Source: Chimonanthus salicifolius (Eukaryota > Streptophyta > Magnoliopsida > Laurales > Calycanthaceae). Taken from it: a stretch of DNA of 64,000 nucleotides. The notes below the pieces were generated by a model. It was not told the DNA's origin and made no database searches. It worked only from the letters and a program-made list of their open reading frames with translations. The position numbers and the translations under genes were made by a program. The stretch is from contig CM023540.1 in the NCBI GenBank assembly GCA_013350335.1, positions 62,617,195-62,681,194 of the forward strand. Direction: 5' to 3'. Positions 22,654-35,410 of the stretch are shown here, piece after piece (the first letter of the stretch is position 1; each line of letters begins with the position of its first letter).

Positions 22654-24151
22654 TGTAACAACCCGTTCCGAGTTTTCCCGATTTTTGGGAGAGAATTCGG
22701 ACCTTCAAGTTATTTTCGGGACCGTAGTAGCAATGAGGACAGTGTGGGCTCCGTGGTCATTCCCAGTTATCTGATTTCGAGTTTGAAAACTCGAAGGGCA
22801 CTTTTGTAATTTCATAATTTTTATGTATAGTCATGAAAAAATTATTGAAAATTAGACATTTTCTCCACTCGACTTTCAACATTCGAGAAAATTTTTGTGT
22901 TTTCTATTTCGTCACCGTTTTTCTCTTTTGAAAAAAATCTAAAAGAAAAATGAAAGAAAGAAACCCTAAAACCCCCTTCTTTAAGACCCTCCCGCGGCAT
23001 TGTAGTTATCCAGCTATAATGTGCCACCGCACCCTCACCCGCAACTCTCTCACTCTCAATGCTTCTCCTTCTTCTTCTACCCCCTTTCCCCTTTCCCCTT
23101 TCCCTTTCTCGCTTCCCGAGATTGCAGGCTTCCACCCCCTTCTCGCCATCTCTATCAATTTCTGGTACTCTCCTTCTCCCTCTGATTTTCTCGATTTTTC
23201 CTCTTTTTTACTTAGTTTTCCTTCCCCCTTTTTCCTCTGTTTTCCTCCATTTTTGTCTATTTTCGTCGATTTTCCCCGATTTTCCCAATTTCTATGATTT
23301 CTTCTCCTTCCTTGTTTTCTTTTTCTTTTCTCGGTAATTTTTTCTTGGATCTTTTCCCTAATTTCGTTTTCTCTGATCTGGCCCTGTTAGTCTTGGACTC
23401 GGCCTGACCCATTTCCAAGACCTGGTCCCGCCCAACTAGTTTTGGTTAGGCCCAGTCTGGGAAGCCCGTTTCCTGACCTAACCAGTTTTGGTCAGGCCCA
23501 GTCTGGCAGGCCCGTTTCCTGACCCAACCAGTTTTGGTTTGGCCCAGTTTGACATGCCCGTTTCCAAGCCCAGACCTGGTCCTACCCAACCTGTTTTGGT
23601 CAGGCCTAGCCTGCCAAGCCCGTTTCCAGGCCCAGACCTGATCATGCCCCGTCTGACAGGCCCATTTCCAGGCTCGGCCCGTTTTCACGGTCTAACCCAG
23701 TTTTACGCCCATTTTTTCAATCCGGTCCCAGTTTAGCCCTTTTTACCTTATTTATGTATTCATTCTTCCTTATTTCAACAGATTGAACTTCATACAACCT
23801 TTCAAGCCACTTGCTCACTTCGGATTTTCGACTCCGCACACATGGTGAGGAGACTTATCACTGTTTTAGCATGCATTCTCATCTATTTAAATCTGGACCT
23901 TGGACATGGAGTGACTGAAGTGGGGCCCTTCGTTTATTAAGCCACTTGGCAAGGGAACTGTTATATGAATCTATGGCAAAGGATCCATTCGGGTTCACTC
24001 GTGTCAACTATATGCGATTAAATGGAAAAATTTTGATCGAACTATTAGGCAATGAACATGATGCTTGAAACTTATTGATAACAAGTGTATTTAGCTATGA
24101 CATGTAAATGAATTTATGATGAGAACAAGACATGCATTGGATGTCAAACAT
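22654..24151 (+). mobile_element. LTR G, left part (plus strand)
   Basis: Starts TGTAACAACCCGTTCCG. It contains a pyrimidine-rich tract (23040-23340) whose Leu/Phe/Pro-rich frames are composition artefacts, and a minisatellite (23384-23720). It is interrupted at 24152 by LTR F. I infer that it resumes at 35411, because that segment runs to a TTACA end followed by a PBS and does not fit F. Confidence 0.7.
23384..23720 (+). repeat. Degenerate minisatellite in LTR G (about 46-60 bp units)
   Basis: CAGTCTGG...GCCCGTTTCC..GACC.AACC.GTTTTGGT.AGGCC recurs, with CAGTCTGG at 23453 and 23499 and variants onward. The frames on both strands are Pro/Trp/Gly-rich artefacts of the repeat. Confidence 0.85.
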
Positions 24152-25503
24152 TGTAATACCCCGGATTTTCAAGATATCAATATTTACGGAAATTGCCATT
24201 GAAAGGGTGAAATAATGGTGATGAACCTTAGATGGGTAAATGTTGGGTCAAATACCCAATTAAGACCCAATGGTTATGGAATGAGAGTTCAATGAAGGGT
24301 AAATGGGTAAGTTACATTTAAATGGGTCATGATGCCTATTTGGGTCAAGAAGTTCAATGGGGACCCAATGGGTTGTGGTTGACCATATTGACCATCAAGT
24401 GAGTTCATATTTGATTAGGGTGTGGCTGAATTTAGATGGAAATGGAATCAAACAATTGAGTTGACTCAAGCAAATTAAATGAGTGAGTTGAGCTAAAAGA
24501 ATAGGTTGAGTTGAATGAGTTAGATTGGAAGCTATGGAGACCTTTATTTCAAGTGAGTCAAGTGAGAAGATGAGGGGTTGAACTTGTTTCAAAGACCCAA
24601 GCAAAGACACACACGTTGGTTACTTGGGAGTGGTATCCCATGCATGAAACCCCCACATGGGGCGTTAATGAGAATCAAAGGGGAGATGGGCGGTCTCATG
24701 GGACACAACAAAGGTGGCAGCCGATTGGACATGAGAGATGAAGATGCATGGGTGTTTCATCACAAGGATGAAACCCACAAGTAAACCATAAAGGAGGAGA
24801 TGAAAAGACATGGGGGTTACCAAGGGGTGTCACCAAGATAAGGTTTCATCTTAAAGCCACGCTCTTCCTCTCCCTCTTGGCCGGCCAGCAACCAAAGAGA
24901 AAGAAGACCAAACATTTGGAGAATTTTATCTCATTTTCTCACTCTCTTGGTCGTTCCTCTCAAGTCAAGGAGTTGGAGTATTTGTCCATCCCAAATCTTT
25001 CTCTTTCTCCCTCTCTCTCAAATCTATACCTTAGCCGAACCACTTTTGGAGGAGTTATATAATCAAGATCATCTTCGGCCAAAGAATCAAGAAGAAGGAG
25101 AGGCTAAGGAAGGAAAGGAACAAGCCGAAGTGAACATCAAATTGGGGGAGTCGCGGAATCAGTAAGTGCTCCATAAACTTTTGTTAAATAAATGGATAAG
25201 GAAGCATGATCCGGCCATTGTATGGCCGAATCTATCAAGGGTTTAAACCATGGATATTCATGTTTAAAAAGGGTAGAAAATGGATCATAGGGTTCAGCCA
25301 CTTTGGATGGCCGAACCCCATGGAAGGACTTGGTAATTTTTATGGTTTTTGAGAGATAAAAACCATACCATGTTATGAAGATTTGAAAGGGTTTTAAATG
25401 GAGACAAGGTTAATGTTTGGGTCGGCTATTGCATGGCTGAACCATATTGTTTTTATGGCTAAGTTGCTATATATAAACCATGGATAATTATTGGAAGGTT
25501 TGA
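24152..25503 (+). mobile_element. LTR F, left part (plus strand)
   Basis: Starts TGTAATACCCCGG, of the same general type as A and K. An exon-like block ending GAGTCGCGGAATCA is followed by donor GTAAGTG at 25162. Decayed hairpins are at about 25212, 25290 and 25420. It is interrupted at 25504 by element M and resumes at 35208. It ends at about 35410 in mid-LTR, without an acceptor or terminus, so F is truncated. Confidence 0.75.
25499..25503. repeat. Target-site duplication of element M (left copy)
   Basis: TTTGA here and at 35208-35212, directly flanking the TG...CA ends of the two M LTRs. Confidence 0.97.
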
Positions 25504-27815
25504 TGTAACGCCCGCCCCTTTTCACCGTAAAATCAGAGTACTTTTTTTTTTTTTAATAAAAGTGACAAAGGGCGCGGACGTCACGACGCGAGTTAAGTTC
25601 CGAGCTTCTAAAGCCCGGCCCTTAACTGGCCAACCCTACGCGTGCGTGGAGCATAAGTCCACGAGTACGGTTCACGCGTAGCAAGTAAGCTCACGGAACA
25701 TAAAAATAAATGCGGATGATCATAGAACTATCCTACCAGTTCTTCAGATAGCAGGGAAGAAATACCCAATTAATTACGAAAATGCCATTATACTGTATTA
25801 TCCAAAATAATACCTAAACATAGCAAACTACCTAAATTATTACATTTCCGACAAGCTAACTATACAAATACATCTTTTCCAAAATAAAGTACAACAAAAT
25901 AATTAATCCGCCTCCCCAAGCTCCTAAGCTTGGCTTCCGTCTCGCCCTTCCGGTCCGCCATCTCCTGCATTGTCAGCTAGGGTAGAAGTAGGGCGTTAGA
26001 ACAACGCGCCCAGTAGGATTCCGAGTAGGGCTAGCACATGGGTTAGTAATAACCACATACAGATAATAACACAGTGAAAACTATAAACCACCATATACTG
26101 AAATATAAGTAAATGATATGCCATGGGTGTCAATGTTATGAATCCCACCCATCATTCCTGCCATATACTGTCATATCCCTCTTGACGGAAAAACCTCGTC
26201 AAGATATATCCAACCGCAAAATATCCCCCTTGACGGTAAAGCCTCGTCAAGGTGTCCCCATGCCTGTTCTCGGTCGCCCCGACGGAGCATGGACTCCGGT
26301 TTGTTTATTTTTTTCCGCCCATGCCATGCATGAGATGTAATGCATTATGCTATGTACTATTTATAACTCATAACCTTAAGATATCATACATAGCCTTAAT
26401 TTATAATGCATAACCTTAATCATAGTTCATAGCCATTAAATAAAATCCATCTTAAACATAGCATCCATAATTGTAAAAACCCATCATAAGATAAATACTA
26501 ATCAATAAAATATGACAAAAATACCATCATACATCCATGGCTTACAAATAGGTAGGAATCCTACCGAATACCGACTCGCGTCCTTTTTCGGCTTCGTCCG
26601 ATAATCCGGCTACCGACTCGCGTACCGTTCGCGCTATCCGGTACCTTATTAAATTACCAAATCAATCCAAGTTTTAATCATTTCCAAGCCCATAAATCAT
26701 AACTTAGTGAGTTTCTTCATTTTAGCCAATAATTACCATTTGTGCCACTACCCCTTTACATAACCAATTACTCATTCATTCATGCCTATTTAAGCCTAAA
26801 ATTGATCCACAACCTAGGTCCTTAACTTAGGTCCATTATTGACTTACCAAAACATTAAAATTTGTCATGTAATTAATCTAACCATTACTCATTTAAACCC
26901 ATTCAAACCCCATACTTAATCACATATATACCCATTGACCTTAATCTTAGAGTGAACTCCCTCCAAATTCCATTTTTTTTTCTCTCCTTGAGCTCCTTCT
27001 TTTCTTTTTTTTTTTTCTCTCCTTCACTTGGACATGGGACGGCAATGGAGGAGTGGGAGGGATGGAGTTAGTGAAAATGAATATGAGAAAGAAAAAAATC
27101 AAACTTATCCCCATTTGATGACCTCATTTACACTTTACATTAATTTTTCACCAACCAAAGATATTTTAAGATATTTTATTTGCTTTATGGTGGTGGTTAT
27201 CTAAACCACCACCAAGTCCAACGTGTATGTGAATTTTTTTGAGTTTGAGATGAGGTGAATCTTCACCTCATGGCCCCACCTTGACCACTCTTGACTACCA
27301 TATTTAAATAATTTAATTAGATATTTACCTTAGGCTAATCCATTGATGCTTAGCCTAAGTTCATTACTCCACCCATGGTTGACCAAGTCAACCATGGTGG
27401 CCGGCCCCACCAATCATTGGTCCACTCGCCACCTCACTTGATGAGGTGGAGGTGGGTCCCGCTTGCCCACACCACCATTGTTTAATTCCAAATTACTTAG
27501 GGTGATTAAATTTCATTAAGCCCACTCTAAATGGATCACCATTGGGCCCATGGCCCAATTACATTTCCCACTAGCCCATTTACCTTAGAGCTTAACCATC
27601 TTGACCCATTGGGTCCCAAATGGGTATTCGACCCAATTTGACCATTCTTGACCCATTTAAATAAATTTAAATCCAAACCATAGTCTATTGGGCCACACTT
27701 GGGCCTTTATCCAATTTTGGCCCATTTACCATTTACTCCAACAATTTTCTAATTTCCATCATTAAAATAATTAATATTCACATTTATATTAATTCCCAAG
27801 TTCCAAGACCTTACA
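25504..27815 (-). repeat. 3' LTR of element M
   Basis: On the plus strand it starts TGTAACGCCCGCCCC and ends GACCTTACA. It carries a CAG acceptor-like motif (25965-25967), minisatellite units (26180-26300), RY block (26319-26339) and GGTAGGAATCCTACC (about 26550). It lacks the hairpin and the splice donor present in LTR E. Confidence 0.97.
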
Positions 27816-27840
27816 ATACAATCCTCTTTTAAAATTTTCG
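27816..27840 (-). other. Polypurine tract of element M
   Basis: The minus strand reads AATTTTAAAAGAGGATTGTAT up to the 3' LTR boundary. Confidence 0.88.
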
Positions 27841-27877
27841 TCCCGAAAATTCGAGCGAAGTAGTGGTTCAAAACATC

Positions 27878-28939
27878 TTACACAAAGAGTTCCGGATGAG
27901 AGGCTCTCATCTCCGACTCAAGTTCCCAGGTGGTTTCTTCATTACCATGTCGTTCCCATACCACCTTGACGAACTGAATGGCCCGGTTCCGCAACACCCT
28001 TTGCTCGGTCCCGACTATTCTGACCGGCTTTTCCACATATGTTACATCGCTTTGCACATCGATGTCTTGAATATTCAATACATGTGAAGGATCAGGGTTG
28101 TACTTCCTCAACATAGACACATGGAATACATCATGTAATGATGATAACTGCGGAGGGAGCGCCAACTGATAAGCTACCCCCCCCACCCTCTTCAAGATTG
28201 GAAACGGTCCCACAAATCTAGGTGACAGTTTCCCCTTCTTTCCAAATCTCATGTGTCCCTTCCGTGGTGAGACTTTCAAAAACACCAAGTCCCCCACCTC
28301 AAATTCGAGGAACCTTCTCCTTTTGTCGGCGTAACTCTTCTGTCGGCTTTGTGCAGTGAGTAGATGTTGCCGTATCAATTTAATCTGCGCTGTAGTTTCT
28401 GCAACCAACTCCGGTCCAATCAGCGCAGGCTCACCGGCTTCTGTCCAACACACTGGTGATCTACATGGCCTACCATATAAGGCCTCAAACGGAGCCATCT
28501 GTAGGCTTGACTGATAGCTGTTATTGTAGGAAAACTCCACCAGTGGTAAATGATCCTCCCATCCACCCTTAAAGTCTAGCATGCATGCTCTCAGCATATC
28601 CTCCAATGTTTGTATTGTCCTCTCCGACTGTCCATCAGTCTGTGGATGAAATGCTGTGCTAGTTAATACGTCGGTCCCCATAGCCGACTGCAAGCCCTGC
28701 CATACTCTGCCGGTGAATCGGCCATCCCTGTCGGACACAATAGACCGGGGAATGCCATGTAACCTGATGATCTCCCGGATGTACCGTCGACCCATAGTCT
28801 CAGATGAATCTGTCATCTTGATGGGAAGGAAATGTGCAGACTTGGTCAACCGGTCCACTATGACCCATATTGCATCGTTGCCCTTGGATGACCTTGGCAA
28901 CCCTGTTACAAAGTCCATGGATATGTGTCCCATTTCCAT
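27878..28939 (-). CDS. pol (3' part): Integrase core and chromodomain of M (downstream of a frameshift)
   Basis: 353 residues. The integrase catalytic triad is visible: D9 (SMDFV), D70 (IVSDRDG) and E106 (GQSERT), with exactly 35 residues between the last two, the DDx35E spacing of retroviral-type integrases. The GPF motif (SPRFVGPF, about 240-246) and a chromodomain-like tail (about 305-352: [14 protein letters not shown], then WELESEM, ending HPELFV) follow. In chromoviruses this tail is thought to steer integration to heterochromatin. This frame is +1 relative to the upstream gag-pol frame and overlaps it by 34 nt; the apparent start Met is probably internal to the original protein. The full-length enzyme cannot be made from this copy without frame correction. 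Confidence 0.93.
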   Translation of the reverse strand: MEMGHISMDFVTGLPRSSKGNDAIWVIVDRLTKSAHFLPIKMTDSSETMGRRYIREIIRLHGIPRSIVSDRDGRFTGRVWQGLQSAMGTDVLTSTAFHPQTDGQSERTIQTLEDMLRACMLDFKGGWEDHLPLVEFSYNNSYQSSLQMAPFEALYGRPCRSPVCWTEAGEPALIGPELVAETTAQIKLIRQHLLTAQSRQKSYADKRRRFLEFEVGDLVFLKVSPRKGHMRFGKKGKLSPRFVGPFPILKRVGGVAYQLALPPQLSSLHDVFHVSMLRKYNPDPSHVLNIQDIDVQSDVTYVEKPVRIVGTEQRVLRNRAIQFVKVVWERHGNEETTWELESEMRASHPELFV

Positions 28940-31900
28940 TCTGGCACCGGTAAGGGTGCGAGTAAACCCGGTGGCTTCCGATGTTCTGCCTTAACCTGCT
29001 GACAGGTTAAGCAACAAGCAACAAACTCTGCCACGTCTTTCTTAATTCCATGCCACCAATAGTGCCTCTTAAGATCATGGTACATCTTGGTGCTGCCCGG
29101 GTGAATAGAGAGTTTTGTTTGGTGTGCTTCAATCAGCAACTCTCTTCTGCAATTCTTAGGCACATATGTCCTACCTCGGAACATAAGACCCTGTCCCGGT
29201 CGTAATTCCCATTCCGGTACAACTTTACCGGTAGACATCTTAGCCCATATCTCTTCCACCTCTGGATCTGTTCGTTGTTCCCGTTCAATCTCGGAGACCA
29301 TGTGGGATCGTATGATCAGATTATATATGGTTCCATGATTATCCAGATAGAGTTTAAACTCTCTGATGGTATTCAACACCTCCCATTCTATTCTGATCAT
29401 ACTGGCTACTGTTGCAGGTGATATGCGGCTGAGAGCATCCGCCACTTTGTTCGCCTTGCCAGGATGATACCGGAGTGCGAACTCATAATCTGCCAAGTAT
29501 TCCATCCATCTACGTTGTCTCATGTTGAGTTCCTTCTGATCAAATAGGTACTTTAGGCTCTTATGGTCTGAGAATACCTCAAACTTCTCACCATAAAGGT
29601 AGTGTCTCCAGCTTTTAAGAGCGAAGACCATTGCTGCCAGTTCCAGATCATGTGTGGGATAATTGCGCTCATGAATTTTCAACTGTCTTGACCCGTACGC
29701 CACCGCCCTATTACCTTGACTGAGCGTACACCCCAGTCCCTCTCCTGAGGCATCACAGTACACCTCATAGTTTCTGCCTCTTTCCGGCAAGATCAAAATA
29801 GGAGCGGTTGTAAGCTTCTCCTTTAGCTCCTCAAATCTTCGGTTGCACAGATCTGACCATTCAAATTTGACTCCTTTCTGAGTGAGTCGGGTAAGTGGGG
29901 CTGCAATCTTGGAGAAATCCATAATAAATTTCCTGTAGTAACCGGCCAATCCCAGAAAACTGCGAATCTCGGTCACATTCGTCGGTGCTTTCCACTCCCT
30001 CACTGCCGCTACCTTAACCGGGTCTACAGCTATGCCTTCCTCCGATATAACGTACCCCAAGAAATTGACCTCTGATAGCCAAAATTCACACTTGCTGGCT
30101 TTGGCATACAACTGGTTCCTCTTCAGGGTGTTCAGAACTATCCGCAGGTGTTCAGCATGTTCCTCCTGACTCTTGGAATAGATCAGGATGTCATCAATAA
30201 ATACAATTACAAACTGATCCAAGTAAGGACGGAATATCCTATTCATCAGGTCCATGAACACCGTCGGTGCATTAGTAAGCCCAAACGGCATGACTACATA
30301 CTCATATAATCCATACCGTGTCCTGAAGGCTGTCTTCTCTATGTCTTCCTCTCTAACCCGGATTTGATGGTATCCGGACATCAGATCAATCTTGGAAAAG
30401 TGAGAGGAACCCCTAAGCTGATCAAACAGATCATCAATCCTGGGTAGGGGATATTTATTCCTGACAGTCAACTGGTTCAATTTTCTATAATCCACACACA
30501 TCCGAAGGGTACCGTGCTTCTTCTTAACAAACAATACCGGGGCTCCCCATGCGGATGTGCTGTTCCGAATAAAGCCCAGCCTGAGCAGTTCATCAATCTG
30601 CTTTTTCAACTCAGTCATCTCAGCCGGTGCCATCCTGTAATGAGGTAATGATACTGGAGCTGCGCCAGGGTATAATTTAATCTCAAAGTCTATCTCCCTC
30701 TTAGGTGGCAGACCAGGGAGCTCTGTTGGAAATACCTCGGCATAATCTACTACCACCGCCGGAAGTTCAGCTATTGGTGCCTTATCTAATCTGAGGGTGT
30801 TCAAGGCAAGATGATTCAATTCTTCCTGCAGTCTTCTAGGAATGCCCTGTCGGTCAGCGGGCACTATATACCGCCTCCCTTCGGGTGACCAAAATATCAC
30901 TCTACGAAGATGGCAATCAATATGGGCCTGATACGTAGCCAACCAGTCCATGCCAAATATAACATCGTACTCAGCCATATCGATCACTAAATAATTGAAC
31001 TCGAATCTGAATCCAGCGAGTTCAGTGTTCAGTGCCGTGCATATGAGCCCCAAAGATGTGTCTCCGACAGGGGATACAATAGTAAGTGAGGTGGACAGAT
31101 TCTGTACTAATGTGCCCGTAGCAGATATGAATGCAGCAGATATAAATGAATGGGAAGCTCCAGAATCAAATAATGTAATTGCATAAGAACTACCAACTAC
31201 GGCCATACCTTGAATCACCGAGCGGTCCACTGCTACTGGAGAAGGTATAGCAAAAAGTCGTCCTGATCCCGTAGGGTTTGGCGCCCGTCCTGCCTGATTG
31301 TATGTTCTGCCCCCTCGCGGCGGAGCTGATCTAATTGGAGGGCGGGAGGAACCCTTGAAGTTAGAGGGTCTGCTGAGCTGCGGACACTCCCTCTTGAAGT
31401 GACCCTGTTGGCCACACTGATAGCAAGTGTTCCCACCTCTAGGAACCTGGGTAACTGATGCTGACTGGGAGGGCTGATTGGGGCGAAAGCCCCCTGTAGA
31501 TCCAGTAGCGGATGAGGGTCTGCCGAAACTCGGGCGGGACCTTTTATTGGGTTGAAATGCACCCCGCCCACTCTGCCATCGGCGGTTGTCACGCCGCGCT
31601 TCCTCATTCAATTCCCGCTCCACTATAGTGGCCCTGCCAACCACCCCTGCCAATGTAGGTTCCTTGAATACTGTCACCCTAGTTTTGATGCTCGGCCGAA
31701 GGCCCCGTTCAAACTTACGGGCCCTCCGGTGCTCAGTGTCCACCATGTAGAACGCGTAGACAGATAGTCGAAGGAACTCCCGGTGGTACTCTGCCACTGT
31801 CATATTGCCTTGTACTAATGATATAAAAGCTTCAGTCTGACTCTCCCTTTCTTCCTCCGGGAAAAACTGCTCTAGAAAAGTGGCTGAGAACCATTCCCAA

Positions 31901-32370
31901 GTCATGGCAATTCTTTCCCTTTCCGGCACCAGTGATTGTTGTTTTTCTACCACTTCCCACCAATTACCGGCATCCTCAATCAGTTGAGATGTTGCCAGTA
32001 AGATTCTGTCAGCCGGACTGGAAACCTGAAGCAGATTTAAGATCTGAGTGATCTTCTTTAACCAGTAATCTGCTCCTACAGCCCCTTCTTTTCCTCTAAA
32101 GTAGGGAGGACGCTGTTGCTGGAAGTCTTTAACCATCTTCCGCTTACTAGTGTCACTAGTAGTAGCATTTCCGTCGCTAGTAGTCGCATTTCCACTCAAA
32201 TGTTGCTGAAGAGCAGCAGTGACTGCCGCTTGAACTACATCTTTTAGCTCGGGAGGTACACCTTGTATGTTTATATTATTCTGTTCCTCTTCCCGATGGG
32301 GTACCTCCTCTTCCTGGCGAGGTGGTGATACCTCTTTCTGGTTGCGACGAGTCCTTCTCTTCGGAGCCAT
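28906..32370 (-). CDS. gag-pol: gag-protease-RT-RNase H-integrase (N half) polyprotein of M
   Basis: 1154 residues from the ATG at 32370. Domains: basic/acidic N-terminus (1-35); capsid-like retrotransposon gag (about 95-225); CCHC knuckle C316, C319, H324, C329; aspartic protease FDSGAS (D402-G404); reverse transcriptase about 580-760, with MPFGLTNAP (694-702) and the FIDD active site (D726, D727); RNase H with D873 (YCDASGEG), E910-region and D935; integrase zinc region with H1083, H1090, C1120, C1123. The last six residues (DTYPWTL tail) are out of frame: relatives read through [12 protein letters not shown], and M lacks one T at about 28928. Gag and pol are one frame with no internal stop, as usual for this clade. 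The proteins would act in a cytoplasmic virus-like particle and then in the nucleus. Confidence 0.96.
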   Translation of the reverse strand: MAPKRRTRRNQKEVSPPRQEEEVPHREEEQNNINIQGVPPELKDVVQAAVTAALQQHLSGNATTSDGNATTSDTSKRKMVKDFQQQRPPYFRGKEGAVGADYWLKKITQILNLLQVSSPADRILLATSQLIEDAGNWWEVVEKQQSLVPERERIAMTWEWFSATFLEQFFPEEERESQTEAFISLVQGNMTVAEYHREFLRLSVYAFYMVDTEHRRARKFERGLRPSIKTRVTVFKEPTLAGVVGRATIVERELNEEARRDNRRWQSGRGAFQPNKRSRPSFGRPSSATGSTGGFRPNQPSQSASVTQVPRGGNTCYQCGQQGHFKRECPQLSRPSNFKGSSRPPIRSAPPRGGRTYNQAGRAPNPTGSGRLFAIPSPVAVDRSVIQGMAVVGSSYAITLFDSGASHSFISAAFISATGTLVQNLSTSLTIVSPVGDTSLGLICTALNTELAGFRFEFNYLVIDMAEYDVIFGMDWLATYQAHIDCHLRRVIFWSPEGRRYIVPADRQGIPRRLQEELNHLALNTLRLDKAPIAELPAVVVDYAEVFPTELPGLPPKREIDFEIKLYPGAAPVSLPHYRMAPAEMTELKKQIDELLRLGFIRNSTSAWGAPVLFVKKKHGTLRMCVDYRKLNQLTVRNKYPLPRIDDLFDQLRGSSHFSKIDLMSGYHQIRVREEDIEKTAFRTRYGLYEYVVMPFGLTNAPTVFMDLMNRIFRPYLDQFVIVFIDDILIYSKSQEEHAEHLRIVLNTLKRNQLYAKASKCEFWLSEVNFLGYVISEEGIAVDPVKVAAVREWKAPTNVTEIRSFLGLAGYYRKFIMDFSKIAAPLTRLTQKGVKFEWSDLCNRRFEELKEKLTTAPILILPERGRNYEVYCDASGEGLGCTLSQGNRAVAYGSRQLKIHERNYPTHDLELAAMVFALKSWRHYLYGEKFEVFSDHKSLKYLFDQKELNMRQRRWMEYLADYEFALRYHPGKANKVADALSRISPATVASMIRIEWEVLNTIREFKLYLDNHGTIYNLIIRSHMVSEIEREQRTDPEVEEIWAKMSTGKVVPEWELRPGQGLMFRGRTYVPKNCRRELLIEAHQTKLSIHPGSTKMYHDLKRHYWWHGIKKDVAEFVACCLTCQQVKAEHRKPPGLLAPLPVPEWKWDTYPWTL

Positions 32371-32881
32371 TTCCTAGTCATCGAAAACACTGACTTAGTT
32401 CCTTTTTCAAATGGAGGAAAAAGAAGAAAAAAAAATACTAAACAATATACTTTGTTTCTCATTTTTGGGGAAGATTGCCAAATAAGCACACTTGGTTTGG
32501 GGAAAACTTCCCAAGTATCTATGTTTCGTTCCATTTGTGAAATCGGGGAATTTTCTCCTATGTTCAATAGGCCTACCATTATTCTGTCAAATTTGGGGAA
32601 GACCTAAACTTGTTTTCTCATGTCGGGAAAATGTAACCCTACTTGCTATGTTTGATAATTCTGACTTACATTGATTTTTTTTTTTTTTTTTTTCCCTTGC
32701 TATCATCCCTTTCCGTCAAATGTTGTTCTCAGATTAAACCCTTCAGTTTGAGTCAATCGAAGTAATTTAACCCGGCCCCCGTGCAGCGGTCTCCGAAGAG
32801 TCGGTCGGTTGGGATTCTTAGCCGTCAGTGAGACGTGCAACCGTCTTAATCTTACTTCGAGAGATTCATTCTTCCGAATTC
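32371..32881 (-). other. Untranslated leader of element M
   Basis: Between the PBS and the gag ATG. It contains the conserved leader block (32758-32850), a run of 19 T (32675-32693, poly-A on the coding strand) and repeats of GGGGAAAA/TTTCCC-type segments like those in A and J. There is no coding capacity. Confidence 0.85.
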
Positions 32882-32893
32882 GCTCTGATACCA
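32882..32893 (-). other. Primer-binding site of element M
   Basis: The reverse complement TGGTATCAGAGC lies two bases from the 5' LTR boundary. tRNA-iMet type. Confidence 0.96.
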
Positions 32894-32895
32894 AC

Positions 32896-35207
32896 TGTAA
32901 CGCCCGCCCCTTTTCACCGTAAAATCAGAGTACTTTTTTTTTTTTTTAATAAAAGTGACAAAGGGCGCGGACGTCACGACGCGAGTTAAGTTCCGAGCTT
33001 CTAAAGCCCGGCCCTTAACTGGCCAACCCTACGCGTGCGTGGAGCATAAGTCCACGAGTACGGTTCACGCGTAGCAAGTAAGCTCACGGAACATAAAAAT
33101 AAATGCGGATGATCATAGAACTATCCTACCAGTTCTTCAGATAGCAGGGAAGAAATACCCAATTAATTACGAAAATGCCATTATACTGTATTATCCAAAA
33201 TAATACCTAAACATAGCAAACTACCTAAATTATTACATTTCCGACAAGCTAACTATACAAATACATCTTTTCCAAAATAAAGTACAACAAAATAATTAAT
33301 CCGCCTCCCCAAGCTCCTAAGCTTGGCTTCCGTCTCGCCCTTCCGGTCCGCCATCTCCTGCATTGTCAGCTAGGGTAGAAGTAGGGCGTTAGAACAACGC
33401 GCCCAGTAGGATTCCGAGTAGGGCTAGCACATGGGTTAGTAATAACCACATACAGATAATAACACAGTGAAAACTATAAACCACCATATACTGAAATATA
33501 AGTAAATGATATGCCATGGGTGTCAATGTTATGAATCCCACCCATCATTCCTGCCATATACTGTCATATCCCTCTTGACGGAAAAACCTCGTCAAGATAT
33601 ATCCAACCGCAAAATATCCCCCTTGACGGTAAAGCCTCGTCAAGGTGTCCCCATGCCTGTTCTCGGTCGCCCCGACGGAGCATGGACTCCGGTTTGTTTA
33701 TTTTTTTCCGCCCATGCCATGCATGAGATGTAATGCATTATGCTATGTACTATTTATAACTCATAACCTTAAGATATCATACATAGCCTTAATTTATAAT
33801 GCATAACCTTAATCATAGTTCATAGCCATTAAATAAAATCCATCTTAAACATAGCATCCATAATTGTAAAAACCCATCATAAGATAAATACTAATCAATA
33901 AAATATGACAAAAATACCATCATACATCCATGGCTTACAAATAGGTAGGAATCCTACCGAATACCGACTCGCGTCCTTTTTCGGCTTCGTCCGATAATCC
34001 GGCTACCGACTCGCGTACCGTTCGCGCTATCCGGTACCTTATTAAATTACCAAATCAATCCAAGTTTTAATCATTTCCAAGCCCATAAATCATAACTTAG
34101 TGAGTTTCTTCATTTTAGCCAATAATTACCATTTGTGCCACTACCCCTTTACATAACCAATTACTCATTCATTCATGCCTATTTAAGCCTAAAATTGATC
34201 CACAACCTAGGTCCTTAACTTAGGTCCATTATTGACTTACCAAAACATTAAAATTTGTCATGTAATTAATCTAACCATTACTCATTTAAACCCATTCAAA
34301 CCCCATACTTAATCACATATATACCCATTGACCTTAATCTTAGAGTGAACTCCCTCCAAATTCCATTTTTTTTTCTCTCCTTGAGCTCCTTCTTTTCTTT
34401 TTTTTTTTCTCTCCTTCACTTGGACATGGGACGGCAATGGAGGAGTGGGAGGGATGGAGTTAGTGAAAATGAATATGAGAAAGAAAAAAATCAAACTTAT
34501 CCCCATTTGATGACCTCATTTACACTTTACATTAATTTTTCACCAACCAAAGATATTTTAAGATATTTTATTTGCTTTATGGTGGTGGTTATCTAAACCA
34601 CCACCAAGTCCAACGTGTATGTGAATTTTTTTGAGTTTGAGATGAGGTGAATCTTCACCTCATGGCCCCACCTTGACCACTCTTGACTACCATATTTAAA
34701 TAATTTAATTAGATATTTACCTTAGGCTAATCCATTGATGCTTAGCCTAAGTTCATTACTCCACCCATGGTTGACCAAGTCAACCATGGTGGCCGGCCCC
34801 ACCAATCATTGGTCCACTCGCCACCTCACTTGATGAGGTGGAGGTGGGTCCCGCTTGCCCACACCACCATTGTTTAATTCCAAATTACTTAGGGTGATTA
34901 AATTTCATTAAGCCCACTCTAAATGGATCACCATTGGGCCCATGGCCCAATTACATTTCCCACTAGCCCATTTACCTTAGAGCTTAACCATCTTGACCCA
35001 TTGGGTCCCAAATGGGTATTCGACCCAATTTGACCATTCTTGACCCATTTAAATAAATTTAAATCCAAACCATAGTCTATTGGGCCACACTTGGGCCTTT
35101 ATCCAATTTTGGCCCATTTACCATTTACTCCAACAATTTTCTAATTTCCATCATTAAAATAATTAATATTCACATTTATATTAATTCCCAAGTTCCAAGA
35201 CCTTACA
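32896..35207 (-). repeat. 5' LTR of element M
   Basis: Partner of 25504-27815, same length (2312 bp) and apparently identical but for two T-run lengths. Acceptor-like CAG at 33358-33360 and RY block at 33712-33731. Confidence 0.97.
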
Positions 35208-35410
35208 TTTGAAACAAGAAAACCATAGGGTTTGGCCATGTGTATGGCCGAGCCACATGGACCATTTTTATGGGGTAATTGGAGGGTTATTGATGTTTAA
35301 AAGGTTTAAAATGTATGGAAAGTGATGGACTTAGATGTATTATGTTTATCAAAAAGAATGGAAAAGAGTAGCACCAAAACCAAAGGGGTGAGGTTCGGCC
35401 ATGGTGTATG
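35208..35410 (+). mobile_element. LTR F, right part (plus strand), truncated
   Basis: It begins with the second TTTGA copy. A hairpin is at about 35229-35254 and half a hairpin (GAGGTTCGGCCATGGTGTATG) ends at 35410, where the sequence changes to that assigned to G. Confidence 0.7.

Larger units (their letters stand above)
25504..35207 (-). mobile_element. Element M: young, nearly intact chromovirus (9704 bp)
   Basis: Complete structure on the minus strand: 5' LTR 32896-35207, PBS, leader, gag-pol, polypurine tract and 3' LTR 25504-27815, with perfect TTTGA duplications. Both LTRs are 2312 bp. Reading them side by side I find only two T-run length differences (13 versus 14 T near 25542/32933; 12 versus 11 T near 27005/34398), so insertion was very recent. 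All domains expected of a Tekay/Del-like chromovirus are present. The one visible lesion is a 1-nt deletion in integrase at about 28928. M sits in LTR F, itself within LTR G. Confidence 0.97.

Noticed and set aside
22950..23337. Leu/Phe/Pro-rich frames in LTR G
   Set aside because: They come from a pyrimidine-rich low-complexity tract and appear in several frames at once.
23446..23736. Pro/Trp/Gly-repeat proteins on both strands
   Set aside because: They are translations of a noncoding minisatellite.
28906..28939. Overlap of the two M frames as a programmed frameshift
   Set aside because: It falls inside integrase, E and K are in one frame there, and a single missing T explains it.
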